Positions 33,485 through 45,896 of a stretch of DNA of 64,000 bases are shown one piece after another (position 1 is the first letter of the stretch; each line of letters opens with the position of its first letter). This DNA is from Parietaria judaica. Taxonomy: Eukaryota; Streptophyta; Magnoliopsida; Rosales; Urticaceae. Position numbers and translations under genes: made by a program. The DNA lies in NCBI GenBank assembly GCA_954871525.1, contig OX940862.1, positions 44,385,732 to 44,449,731 of the forward strand. The letters are read 5' to 3'. The notes beneath the pieces were generated by a model that worked only from the letters and a program-made list of their open reading frames with translations, had not been told where the DNA came from and ran no database searches.

Positions 33485-36400
33485 ATGTCTCGAAGAAGCG
33501 GTAGTTCCGGGGGTCGAAGGGCGGCTAGGGATTTGCAACCCGGCCAACCCCAATTTATTCGGGCGTAAACAGATCAACCTACGCCCGAGGGCTATATTCC
33601 CGTTATGCTATCGGGAGAAATATTTCCCTCCCAAGCAAATCCAAATTATCCCGATGATACCCAACGGTCTCTAAGACCTAGTCTAGTCCAGGCGATGGGC
33701 GCGCACGACGCTGATCCGGAGCGTGTGCCCCGCATCAATGGTGGAGGCGGTACGTCGATGTCGGGAGACGAGAACCACCGATCTATTTTTTGAGCTCATG
33801 TTTCAAGGCGGACCCGTCGACGACCGTGATGACAACGAAACTCAACCACCGGAGGAATCACCGACTCAACCACCGGAGGAACCGCACCATTCCTCCGTTG
33901 TCGGCTCGTACCACGATGGTTCTCCAATCTCTTCCCATCACAATACCGGCGAAGGCTCAGTCCAACGTCCTCGACGTGCTCGACGTCCGCGTCCGGCAAC
34001 GGGGTAATCATTATTATTTTAATTATTTTAGTTTAATTATTCTAGTTTAATTATTTAATTTGATGCGTCTCTTGAAAGTCTTAGTATGCTCTGTGGTTGC
34101 GGTTCCGACCGATCTTCCACATCAGAAACGAATTTCTTGAGATTTAATAATCATTTTAATCATTTTAGTTTAATTAATTAATTTGATACGTCTCTTGAAA
34201 GTCTTAGTATGCTCTGTGGTTGCGGTTCCGACTGATCTTCCACATCAGAAACGAATTTCTTGAGATTTAATAATCATTTAAACATTAAATGGTTATTTAA
34301 ATAAGTTAATAAAATTAAAAAGGTAATTTGTATGTGTGGTGATAATTATAAAGTTCTTATTGGATTTCGGTGTCTTAGAAAGATTGGTTTTTTAAATAAG
34401 GTTTGCTTTGCAATCTCCTCCAAGCTAGCCTGGGAACCTCAGGGAGTTCTGTCTAGAAAAGCTTGGGGCCTAAAGCGAGATCATAGCATCCTTTCCAGTC
34501 GATCTGGCCGTGGAACCTCGGGGAGTTCCGTCCAAAAGAGTTTCATAATTATTTCCACACATAAGAAATACCAATCTAATTTGTTAACTTTTTTATTTAA
34601 CTTTAAGACATTTAATTAAATCAATATGATGAATAATAAACTTTATGACATTTAAATTTGTGATTTTCCTTTTGTTTTAATAGAGTTAATCTTCATGGCT
34701 TAGCGTGGGGACGACCAAACACGGCCCCGGTGTGGAACTTCTTTCATGAAGATCGGCATTTCAACGAGCAAGGCGACCGTGTTAAACTGGCCACGTGCAA
34801 AAAGTGCGGGCAAGTCCTAGACGGGATGGGGGACCGGGGAACCGGCTACTTGAACCGACACGCAAACGTGTGCTTCCCAACTGGGGAGCTCGATGAGGTA
34901 AACATAGCACAGGTTAGTGCTCTTTCTGCTGTGAATTTATGGAAATGGACACTCGAATGGATTCTTTCTACGGGCGTTCCGCTGAGTTTTGTCGAAAATC
35001 CTAACCATACACGATATATGCAAATGATTAATCCGACGTACCAGCAATAGTTTTCTCGTACCACTTACACCGGGGACATGGAAACCGCTTATCAATTGTA
35101 AAAAAACTTTTTACTCGATTTTTTCAAAATGTCTGGCATAAACGTTGCTTTTACCACCAATTTGTGGAGCGATCCAAGTTTAAACGATTACATGAGTTTG
35201 ACCGCCCATTACGTCGACGATGAGTGGAATCAATGTCAACGACTTTTAAACTTATCGCCTTTCGAGTGTCGCCATACCGGAAAAAACATAGCCGAGAAAT
35301 TATTTGAATTATTTAGTGATTGGGGTTTACAAACTCGTGTTATTTCCATTACCTTAGATAATGCCTCAAGCAACAACACCGCGATTATGATCTTGGAAAC
35401 AATGTTGCCCGCTTATCCGTTTCGAAATATTTTATATCAACGGTGTGCTTGTCACATAATTAATTTAATTGCACGAACGGGCGAGGCACACATTGCACAC
35501 CACGTTGCAAAAATACGCGGCATTGTTAATTGGATCTGCAATCCTCAAACCACCAATAGGTGGAGACGATTTTGTAAAGACCACAATAATAAAGCTAATA
35601 GGTTTGGTTTAGATAATAATACGCGATGGAACTCTACGTATTTAATGATTTTAGTTGTGTGTAGACAGAGGCTTCCTTTGGACCACTTCCTCGAACAGGA
35701 ACTCGCTCCCGAAGAAATTCCTCGCTTTCCTCAAACCCTTTTATGTTGTTACTTTAAATTTTTCTAACCAAAATAAACCTTCTTTGAATCATGGTCTTTC
35801 GGGTCTTTATCGAATTTCGTGTGCTTTCAAAGAATTCAAAAATGACCCTATTATTTCTCCGTATTGAGTCCATGGTTGTTAAATTCAAGTCTTATTAGGA
35901 TCCACCCCCGTTTTTTTTTTTTTTGTTTCGGTGCTATTCTAGACCCTCGTCTTTCGGATGCGTATGGGCCAATGATGATAACGATCGGAGAAAACATAGG
36001 GGTGGATTATCGTAATTATGTTAACGTTGTTAATGAAGCTTTTTATGAATTGTACAGTGAATACGAAAAACGGTTCCCACAGTTCAACGCACATGAGGAG
36101 AAAAGGACAATGATGGCAAGCCCAACCAAGACGGGACTAGACTTCAGCCTGAGACTCAAGCAACGGCTACATCGCGGGGAATCCACTACGCCGTTGGCGG
36201 GCGACACGGAAGGCCAACCGGCAGAATTGAAGCACTACTACGGCCTGCTATTCGACGAAGAATCCGACGAGTTCGACGTCATTAAGTGGTGGAAGAATCA
36301 AAGGGATATATTTCCGATATTGGCGAGAATGGCGAGGGATATACAGTCCATCCCCATTTCCAGTGTTGCTTCGGAGCGTTTTCAGTACGGCTCAATATCT

Positions 36401-36557
36401 CATCAACGATCGGCGGTCGTCAACCACCAGCACACATGTCGAGCAAATTGTGGTGTTGAATGATTTCTTGTTCCATCCCCCCGTGATTGCCGAACGGTCC
36501 GAACCAAGCGAACTGGAGCTAATGACGCAAAGGTTCAACGCAATTTTCCCCGAGTAA
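33485..36557 (+). pseudogene. hAT transposase, frameshifted
   Basis: Cut-and-paste transposase of the RNase-H-fold DDE type, in fragments. The N-terminal Ser/Arg-rich start at 33485 meets a stop at 33566. A Pro/Glu-rich piece (33723-34007) ends at a plausible intron donor, with acceptor near 34682. A BED zinc finger (34730-34873) has CKKC and HANVC ligands after WNFFHEDRHF. The catalytic region (35129-35767) shows FTTNLWSDPSLNDYMSLTAHY, ISITLDNASSNN, CACHIINLI and NTRWNSTYLM. A frameshift follows near 35750. The C part (about 35925-36463) has WWKNQRDIFPILARMARDIQ and IPISSVASER, and then frameshifts near 36375 into VFSTAQYLINDRRSS and a C terminus ending at 36557. At least three lesions make it non-functional. 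Confidence 0.9.
34040..34280. repeat. ~120-bp tandem duplication in the hAT intron
   Basis: Two near-identical adjacent copies (about 34040-34160 and 34161-34280) both contain CTCTTGAAAGTCTTAGTATG and CACATCAGAAACGAATTTC. They lie in a non-coding gap between the Pro-rich exon and the BED exon. Further right (34420-34545) a GAACCTCxGGGAGTTCxGTC phrase occurs twice. Confidence 0.85.
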
Positions 36558-37178
36558 TGATGTGCTCTTTCCTCTCTTGGTTTTATGTCCCTAAGGAGGG
36601 TTTTACAAGAGAGGTTTTAGTGAGGCATCTTGTAATATTTACACTGAATATTTACAGCTCTCTTCCACCTTATTGTAATATTCACAATGAATAATACAAC
36701 TTTTTTTTTTAAATATCTCGTCTTATCGTATTTATTTATTTATTTATTTGTTGATTAAATTTGTTCAAATTCTTAATATGTTACAAATTAATATTTATTA
36801 ACATATGTTACAAATTAAAAACTAACATATAAATCAAACTTATTAATATGTTACAAAATAATAATTATAACATATTTAAATATTAATTTTGAAATAAATT
36901 AATTACAAATAATAATTATAAATAATAAACATATTTAAATATAGTTTTGAAAAAATTGATAAAGTTTGATAATTAAATTCGGGTAAAAAATAACCAAGTT
37001 AAACATTAGAAACAATTAGGTACATATGCCGCAAAGTACAACAATGAAGAACCCGTGCAATTTCTCGTCCCTGGACCCTGGTCGCGATTTCTCGCGACGC
37101 CGCCAGTCGCGACTAGTCGCGACGCCAGAACACGCGATTTTGGCGATTATCATCGCGACGTCGCGGATCATACCTCTA

Positions 37179-37186
37179 TATACGGA
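37179..37186. repeat. hAT target site duplication, right copy
   Basis: TATACGGA, identical to 32986-32993. Confidence 0.92.
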
Positions 37187-38357
37187 CCAGGACCAGGCCC
37201 AAGCCTGTGTATGATGGGTTTAAGGGTTAGTCATAAGAATTCAAGCTAGTTTTTTTTTTTTTTTTTGAAAATATAAGGGCCATATTAGTTGTTACAACCT
37301 CGAGCCCCCAAATAGGTGCGACTCGAGCGAGGAAAGAACACTTAAAGATTATAATTTAATTTTGCTTAAATAAGCTTGTCGTACAGAGGCCGGAGAATCC
37401 TCAAACGAGCTAATCACTATTTTTTTTATTATAATATATATCAAATTAGGTAGTCACTGGATTTTAAATGTTAAATAAAGCAAAAATACTCAGAAAACAT
37501 TTTGCCACATATATATATATTTTCATTTCTCTAAAAACTGTGTTCATAGATATATATAAAATAAAAATAAAAATAAAAATTCACCATTAAAAAGATAATT
37601 ACATGGTAATTAAAATAAATTGAAATATAAGAAAGAAAAATAGTGGCCTCAAAGGTGAGAGAGGGTATAACCTGCTTTTTTATGTACTCTAATAATATAC
37701 CTTATACCTAGAATTTGACAACATTACCTTATAAATTTCTAATTTTTAATTTAGTTATAAGAAAATTTTAAATCCTTAAAATTGATTATTGGTGACATTT
37801 TGGATTGTTGGTGTAGATATTATGTTTTGTTTCAAAAGAAAAGTAGAGGGTATATTATATAAAAACAAAACAATACATAAAGGGGGGCATTTTGGGTTCT
37901 TAAGAAATTAAGATTGTTAGAGGGTTTAAAAGTGAAACTATATCTACGTTTAGATTAGGTGATTTTAAATTAGAGAGTCGTATATCATTGCAAATTGGAA
38001 AATGTGAAAATCGAGTGTATTCCCTAGTAAATAAATCTGTTGTTAATTAATTAATGTACGTTCAAATCGCAACTAAATTGGATATATATCCATCTGATTC
38101 TCATTTCCAAACAACCCCCACAATTTACTGCGTCATATATATATATATATATATATATCGTTACATTATACTAGTAAATATAAATATAAAAACCCTAAAC
38201 CCTAGAATGGAAATCACACAACATAAGACGCATATACAGCAACAACAGCAAAAATGCGTATATATATATATACGCGTATTAGGTTATATATACATATATA
38301 GATATATATTTATAATATCTCTCCTCTTTCGCTAGGTTGAATATCAACACAGAAATA
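37187..38357 (+). promoter_or_regulatory. HAK gene upstream region with telo-box
   Basis: AT-rich upstream DNA of the potassium transporter gene. A telo-box-like run (AAACCCTAAACCCTAG, 38190-38205) lies ~150 bp before the start codon, preceded by a TATA-rich stretch (38136-38158 and 38178-38187). Telo-boxes occur near transcription starts of many plant genes. Whether this one acts is unknown. No other gene is seen in the interval. Confidence 0.5.
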
Positions 38358-41300
38358 ATGGCGACTGAAGAAAAAAGTGACCATGATCAAGGTGATCATA
38401 ATAATGGTAATCCCGAAGAGCAAGTTTCAAATAATTCTCAGATTGATCAAAGAATAAGCGGCGAAAAGCTGCAAAGATTCGACTCCTTGGACGTCGAATC
38501 TCGCAGTGTTCGGGGAAGGAACTATGCCAATGGCTCCAAGGCATGACTATTTCATATTTTTATTGTTTATGTTTAGAGATGTTCGGCCATCTGAGCTAAT
38601 CTTATCGATTCAGGAGCTGTCGAAGAGGTGGACGGTGATTCTGACGCTGGCGTTTCAGAGCATCGGGATCGTGTATGGAGACATCGGAACGTCGCCACTG
38701 TACGTGTATAGCAGCGTTTTCACGGAGGGGATCAAAGATAGAGACGACGTTTTGGGAGTTCTTTCGTTGATATTGTACACTCTCACTCTCGTGCCTCTCA
38801 TCAAGTACGTCTTTATCGTCTTACGAGCAACCGATAACGGAGACGGTACGTAATTTTTAGGGTTTGATCTTCGTCTTGATTTTTACTTTTCAATCTTGTT
38901 TGGTTATATTGTTAGGGTCTGTAATTTTGTAGTTACATTTAATATATTTCACCAACACCTTTATTCCTATATTTTGGATTATGGATTTATATTATGTCCG
39001 TTTTAGGGCGATTAATGTAGATGTTAAATTAAATTTTCTCGCTATTTTCTTTTATTTTTGTTGATCCACATGGAATTCCATTTCTAGCACATACGCATAT
39101 TTATCAATCTATTCAAGGAAATGTTTTAATTATGGTAAGAGAATAATTATTAACTGATTTTATCAGGCGGGACCTTCGCGCTGTACTCGCTGGTGTGCCG
39201 ATACGCCAAGGTGGGGATGACTCCGAGCGAGGAGGCGGAGGACCAGAACGTTTCGAATTTCCAGCTCGAGACGCCGAGCGTCAATCTAGAGCGAGCCTCG
39301 AAGGTTAAATCCAAGCTTGAGAATAGCAAGTTCGCCAAGTACTTCTTGTTACTCGCCACCATGCTCGGCACCTCAATGGTCATCGGCGATGGCGTTTTAA
39401 CCCCTTGTATCTCAGGTCTCCCTCTCCTTATTCACTATATGTGTCAAACATTTATACTCGATATGATATGCTCGCCACGAACCGAACCGAACCGAGCTAG
39501 AAATCAAAGAGAAACTCACCGAGATTATACCCTAATTATACGCATGCATATAGTAATGCAATTGGAAACCCTAATCTCGTTATTATTGTAAAATACATTT
39601 TAAACTCGTTTATAATGAAAATACAATTAAGGACGTTCAAAAATTATTAAAATGTCTATTTAAAGATTATTATTATTATTAATTTAATTATTAAAATATG
39701 AATATTGAGCCAATAGTTAGATGATATATATGTCGTTGGAGCTAATAAAGAACAATTTGATTGCAGTTTTATCGTCTGTTGGAGGAATCAAAGAAGCCAC
39801 ATCAGCCATGACAGACGGTACTATATCCACTTGAAGTTTTATAGGGGACGTAGACACCGGTTCTAGGTTTTCGGTTTTTAGTTTTATAAAAAGTCAACAT
39901 TTCGGAAACGGGACGGAGACTGCTTTTAACAATCACGAATAATTCTATTTTTTTTAATATTTTTAGAAACCACTATATATCTATTGGTTTTAAACTATAC
40001 TAAAACATAATTATTATTATTTTTTTGCCGATAATCGGTTACTGGTCCTAAACAAGTAAATACCGGTCTAGACACCAGTTACCGAAATAATTTAATTTTG
40101 CAATATCGGTTCTAATGTCAGGGCCTGTCGTTTCGTAAAAATGGTCAAACGAAGACCAAAACTAAAGTCCTAGTTCCCGGTTCTGGTTTATCAAAATGTC
40201 AAGGAGCCGGATATATATCATAGATTTGATTACAGTAAATTTCATGCAAGTAATTAATTGGTTTACAATTATTTGAAGATATTGAGTGTTATGATTTGAT
40301 GACGCAGATATGATTGTTTGGATCTCAGTAGTGATGTTAGTAGGGCTATTTATGGTCCAAAGATTTGGAACTGACAAAGTTGGAACCACTTTTGCTCCGA
40401 TGATCTGTCTGTGGTTCCTTTTCAACGCCGGCGTCGGAATCTACAACATCATCAAATACGATCCGACGGTCCTGAAAGCCCTGAACCCTAAGTACATCGT
40501 TGACTATTTCAGCCGGAACAAGAAGCAAGCGTGGATCTCCCTTGGCGGGGTTGTCTTGTGCACCACAGGTAAGTAGATCGATTGTAAGGCGAAATATTTG
40601 ATTTGAACATGGATCATTCGGATACTGAAATGGTAAATAGATCGATTTTCATAACTCGATCGTCGATCCATAATTTTTTCAATTACCGATTTGAATATTA
40701 TCAGTTTCAAAATATTTAAAATCAACATTTAAATTGGGATAAATTTGAATATTGGTGTTTACCTGTGCCGGTTTTGAGAACTAGGATCAATTCTTAACAT
40801 TCATTTTAAATAATAGTTCTAGAAACCGGTATATACGTGTTCAAACGATAATTTTTCTATTTTATTTATGGTAATTGATTAAAAACAAGTGAAGACCAGA
40901 TTTTTTTTTACCAATCTCATTTATAGTTAAAAAAAAAAGGGGGAAAAAAACGGTTGGATTTGTGAATTCGGAAAAGCCGAGATCGGAAATAAATATACTA
41001 ATTTTCGGTCCCAGTTTTTTCATTACTTTAATGAATATAAGGTCTAGAGATTTTAAGTCATTAAAATCTCTTAAAATTTGGACCGTACATATATTGAAAT
41101 TAATCTTAGACTCGACCGAACAATGTAATGTCATTACTTTATCTCTTTATATATAACATATTGTAAAGACCACAAAATCAATTTAATCCTCTTGAATTTC
41201 TTATTTATGCAGGATCTGAGGCTCTATTCGCCGACGTCGGGCACTTCACGGTGAGGTCAATCCAGATAAGCATGTGCTTGTTGACCTACCCGGCCCTGGT

Positions 41301-43188
41301 CCTGGCTTACAGCGGCCAAGCCGCATTCCTCCGCGAGAACAGCTCGATGGTGGCCGAGACATTCTACAAGTCGATTCCGCAGACCATGTACTGGCCCATG
41401 TTCGTGGTAGCCGTGGCCTCATCGATGATCGCCAGCCAGGCCATGATTTCCGGCACGTTCTCCATAATCCAGCAGTCCGTTGCGCTCGGTTGCTTTCCGA
41501 GAGTAAAGGTCGTTCACACGTCGAAGGAACATGTCGGACAAGTTTACGTACCGGAAGCTAACTACTTTCTGATGATCGCGTGTGTCGTTGTCACTTTGAT
41601 TTTCAGGGATACAATCAAGATCGGCAATGCATACGGTAACCCCAATCACATATTTCTTATATCTATATATTAATCAATATAGTTAAGAGGAAGCCTCTGT
41701 AAATTAAAGCAATTTGTGCTCGTATTATATGCGAGGGTGACAATTCGTGTTTTCTGTTATGTTTGTGCTATTTCTTAATTATTTTTAAAATTTTATAAAG
41801 ACCCAAACTTGTTTCATTATAATTGAGTTTGACGCTCATAACCACATTAATTGTATTTACATGTTTATCACCTGATTCTAGCTAGTATAATTAAATGACA
41901 AATTAATTTATTTTCGAAAAACCTAAGACTTGTCAACGAAATTTTTTTAGACTTGTCAACAATTTTAGATGTTCATCAATCAGACAACATAATTTGTAAA
42001 ATAAAAATATAAATTTGACAAGTAATCACTATTAAACACTTAATATCATAATATGCATGAAAAGATTAATTTATGAATTTATTCTTTAATCGTGTCTAAT
42101 AAACGTCATATAACATTGTCATGTTCGTGCCAAATATTTCACTTGTTGAATTGTTATAATCAGTGTTCGACACAGTCATACGATAAGACCTAGATCTATT
42201 TACAACGTGTCGTAATAGTTTCGTGCCTTCTGTCTCTTCAGTCTTTATAATACAAATACTTCATTTATATAATTGTTATTTAATGTCTATTAAAGTATAT
42301 TAATAAAGTGTTTATGCAGGTATCGCTGTGGTGTTCGTGATGACACTGACATCGTCTTTCCTAGTTCTGATCATGGTGATGATATGGAAGACAAACATGT
42401 TGATAATCATCTCCTTCGTCCTCACCATAGGCTCCGTGGAGCTTTTGTACCTGAGCTCAGTCCTCTACAAGTTCGACCAAGGCGGCTATCTCCCCCTCGC
42501 CTTCGCCGCCCTCCTCATGTCTGTCATGTTCGTCTGGAACGACGTCTACCGGAGAAAGTACGACTACGAGCTCCGCAACCGCATCTCCCCCTCGCAGTTC
42601 CGAAAAATACCGGCTGTCGAAACGCGCATGTGTCGCATCCCCGGCCTTTCCATCGTCTACTCCGAGCTCGTCCATGGAATTCCCCCGATCTTCGAGCACT
42701 ACGTGGCCAATGTCCCCGCCGTGCACTCCGTGGTCATCTTTGCTTCCATGAAGTCTCTCCCCGTGAGCAAGGTCTCGGCCGAGGAGCGCTTCCTCTTCCG
42801 GCGCGTCAAGCCGACGGTGCTCAATGTCTTCCGCTGCGTCGTTCGATACGGCTACAACGACGCGCGCAAGGAGAGCGAGCCCTTCGAGAAGCTCTTAGTT
42901 GATAGGCTAAAGGAGTTCGTGAAGGAGGACTTCTTATTGGCGCAAGCCGAAGGAACCGAGGGCTCCCTCGACGAGGAGATCGGGGCGATCGACAAGGCAT
43001 GGGGCGACGGGGTCGTCCATTTGATCGGCGATACCGAGGAGGTGGCGGAGGAAGGATCCGGGATTGGGAAGCGGATCTTGATTAACTATGCGTATAGTTT
43101 CTTAAAGAACAACGTGAGGAAGAGCGATAAGGTGTTTGATATTCCTAACAAGAGGATGCTCAAAGTTGGTATGACTTATGAGCTTTAA
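38358..43188 (+). CDS. KUP/HAK/KT potassium transporter, HAK5-like, 7 exons
   Basis: Plasma-membrane K+ uptake carrier, probably proton-coupled. Cluster I (HAK5) members act at low external K+ (family knowledge). Exons: 38358-38540, 38614-38845, 39167-39415, 39767-39817, 40308-40568, 41213-41635, 42320-43188. They join to 755 residues, usual for the family. The N tail is hydrophilic (residues 1-65). The signature [13 protein letters not shown] is at about 79-91, with [15 protein letters not shown] in exon 3 and [10 protein letters not shown] in exon 5. Multiple hydrophobic helices follow through [17 protein letters not shown] in exon 7. A long cytosolic C domain ends in LKVGMTYEL, like HAK5. 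Phases agree at every junction. Intron 1 is short (73 bp), and its donor seems to be GC (AAG|GCATGA), so the exon 1 end is the weakest point. The gene is divergent from the YUCCA gene, with the hAT element between them. Confidence 0.94.
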
Positions 43189-43619
43189 GGTTTTTCAATT
43201 TGTCGATGAATTATTTAATTAGGTTATATATCACAAAAACATATATATTTTCTCTTTGTTTTAGTACTAGTTATTAATTTTATTAGATATATGCCTCGTT
43301 TCTTTATATAAATTTACCTATCTTTTTATTCCCATTAACTAAGAGAATACTTATTGTAAATTCTATAAATCATTATTCTCTATAGTTTAGTACCCTCAAC
43401 TTTGTTTCCAGTACAAGGACACATTAACAAATTAATAACTCGCAGTAAAATTGGTTGGGACTTCTTAAATATGTTTAGGTAACGACGTGAAATGCACGAG
43501 AATGCGATATTCGAGCAATTCCTTGATCATCTTGAGGTACACTTACAGCATAATATATATACACACAATATGGCGAACCTTATGTGTTCCGTGTCCATGA
43601 CTATTATTGACTATTATTT
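43189..43619. other. 3' flank of the HAK gene
   Basis: AT-rich untranslated and intergenic sequence with TATAT-rich stretches (43235-43255, 43550-43570). No ORF or recognisable repeat. Confidence 0.4.
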
Positions 43620-44935
43620 TCTAGGCTGTTATGCGTAATTTTCGGATCATGTGAAATATGGGCCCTATATGGTAAAGTCAAAGCCCATTAGCAAAGTCAA
43701 ATCCCATAAACCCGCTTTAGCGAGGCTCGGATCCACTGAGATCAAGACGGCAAGGCCCAAGACCTAAGCCCGCATCCTAGAAGACAAGTCGAACAATACG
43801 GCAAGGCTACGATAGCCACAGAAGACTCGCCGGCTAAACAGTAAGACGACGAAGACCCACCGGCAAACCTTAGGTAACTTTGCGAGGGCTTTAGGGAGGT
43901 AACGACAACCCTGGGGAGTTCCCTTTTACTTTTGCTGACAAGGTCCATCATCTGCAGCAAACCCCTTTGCCCGCAGAGAACCCCTTGACGAAGAGTTATC
44001 CCTCACTGATGACATAAGAGGAGCATAATCTCTTTTACAAGTGACGAGAAAATCAAGCTTACGAAGACCCTGAGGACATCCCAGGGACTTAATTCGCAAG
44101 CTCGCGCAACAGCCGCGGACGCTACGGACACCATGAAGCGGCCAACGACGCACACGCCGACCAACAAGCCGCGGACAAGCCCACTCGCAAGCTAGCTTCG
44201 GCGAATTTCCTTAGGGAAATAATTGAAACATATCTTCCATTAATTCCCCCAAATCAAGGAGATTTAGTCCCTTTTTTTTCTATGAATACGAGGCTCCTCC
44301 TTATTTTACACACAAGTTTCTTCAGAGATTCTCTCTCTAGACTCAGCATGTCTCTCTCTAGAATTCAAGAAGGCTCCTTCGCCCGCCTTAGGCGCATTCC
44401 CCTTGCCCAAAAGGCGACTTTCCTGCTCACAGGGAGTCCTTAATCCTGGCCCGCTAGGGAATCCCTTTGGTCAGCTAGTTTTCTGTCCAACACGATTTTC
44501 AGTCTTACTATGGGCAACATGTTCATCGAGGCTAGTTAACACACCTGGTAATACCCTCGCCATACGCGACGGTCACGCCCACGCCGCCATTATTGACTCC
44601 AACAACGATATAAATCACCTCGTCATTCCTCTAATTATCACTAACCCTGAACTACATGATGACCTTATTTTCTTTGAGATACGTAGGCAATATTTCTACA
44701 AGTGACAGGGTGCGGCATCATTCTTTTTTTTTTTTTGGGACTCCGCGCCGTTGATACATACATCGCCGGGGACAGGAAGACATCGGGAACAACTCGAAGC
44801 CTCACTAAAGACATAAATTTCGCCTTCAGCAAAGTCAAAATACTAATCAGCATCGTTGACTCCACCTTTGACCGCCCACACTACTATAGGATCGAGCACT
44901 TGGTCGAACCGTGGACCGGGTACTACCATTAGTCG
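43620..44935 (+). mobile_element. LTR fragment of the window's Gypsy LTR family
   Basis: Contains the conserved U5 block also seen in the 16-20 kb LTRs: GAACTACATGATGACCT, ATACGTAGGCAA and GTGACAGGGTGCGGCATCAT (44650-44722). Upstream is a GC-richer region with no frame, then a leader-like run with CACACAAGTTTCTTC at 44310. No internal element sequence follows, so it is a solo or truncated LTR. Ends are not defined. Confidence 0.55.
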
Positions 44936-45365
44936 AATTTTGCACATGGACAATTAACACACAAATATTTGGTATGTAAAAAAGGTAAAAGATGTTGTAT
45001 TATATGAATGATCTAGTTAGCATATGATAGATGAATGTTCTATGAATCGATGGTGTCATGAGATGAATGTTTTGCGAAATGAATGATAGATATGTTATAA
45101 TGATGTAACATGTTACGGTATCATATCTATAAATAAAGAACAATGATACGACAATGATGGGATCTAAAGTTTAAACTCAAAAGTATAATGCACATGGCAT
45201 TTGTAACATGTCACAATCGCATGGCATTTTTTTAGCGAAGTGCAAGTTTAAAAAACGATGACACACCATTATTTACCAATATAATACCGTTAAATTATAT
45301 TTCAATTTAATTTGAATGATAAGGTTAAAAAGGCTCTCATTTTGAGTCATGCATGTGTTTATCTA

Positions 45366-45403
<38 letters not shown>

Positions 45404-45703
45404 ATCAAGGTTCTAAATATCGATATCGCCATCGTTTCGTACTTTTCAATTTACGGATTTATCGCTTGCCGACAGGCATGCCGATGGATAAATCCGAAGA
45501 AAAAGATATATCGCTTGTCGAGAATATCGCATAATTATTTCGCGAATATATCGATGTTTGCCGACGGATAAATGAGAATAAATAGATATATCGATTTTCT
45601 ACAAATATCGTATCGCACTTCTCATTTTTTGGGCACGTCGTGGATATATCGACAATGACGTAGCCACTCACAGCCCAATGATATTATGGGCACCACCTGG
45701 ATT

Positions 45704-45765
<62 letters not shown>

Positions 45766-45888
45766 TATTAAACTACATATTCGGTTGCGATTCTTTAGAT
45801 AATTTTTGAACCACACGGGCCCATCTCGGTTGCAGTGCAGAATGATGTTTGATTTTAACTTTGAAAAAGGTAATATTATAATATAATA
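44936..45888. other. intergenic with two (TA)n tracts
   Basis: AT-rich. (TA)n runs lie at about 45367-45401 and 45706-45757. Between them is sequence rich in TATCG/CGATA words (45415-45660), which looks like an eroded repeat. No gene. Confidence 0.5.
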
Positions 45889-45896
45889 TATTTTAC

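Larger units (their letters stand above)
32994..37178 (+). mobile_element. hAT transposon (4185 bp), complete ends, dead transposase
   Basis: Bounded by a perfect 8-bp target duplication (TATACGGA). It has short imperfect terminal inverted repeats: left TAGAGCTGCGAGTCGCGACG, right (reverse complement) TAGAGGTATGATCCGCGACG. Both subterminal regions are packed with TCGCGA/GTCGCGAC words (about 33005-33110 and 37080-37170), the likely transposase binding sites. The interior encodes a BED finger and hAT catalytic and dimerisation regions on the plus strand. The intact duplication suggests no excision. Decay of the ORF means it could move only with another copy's transposase. Confidence 0.93.

Noticed and set aside
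38190..38205. Interstitial telomere
   Set aside because: It has only about two telomere-type units, so a promoter telo-box is the better description.
38044..38335. ORF with (IY)n in the HAK upstream region
   Set aside because: It is a microsatellite translation upstream of the real HAK start, with no homology.
38506..38613. HAK starting at an internal ATG at 38506 without splicing
   Set aside because: It would replace the N tail with unrelated hydrophobic residues. Splicing from the 38358 frame keeps the usual hydrophilic N terminus in phase.
42384..42902. 172-residue alternative frame in HAK exon 7
   Set aside because: It overlaps the conserved transporter frame, is Arg/Pro/His-rich, and has no family resemblance.
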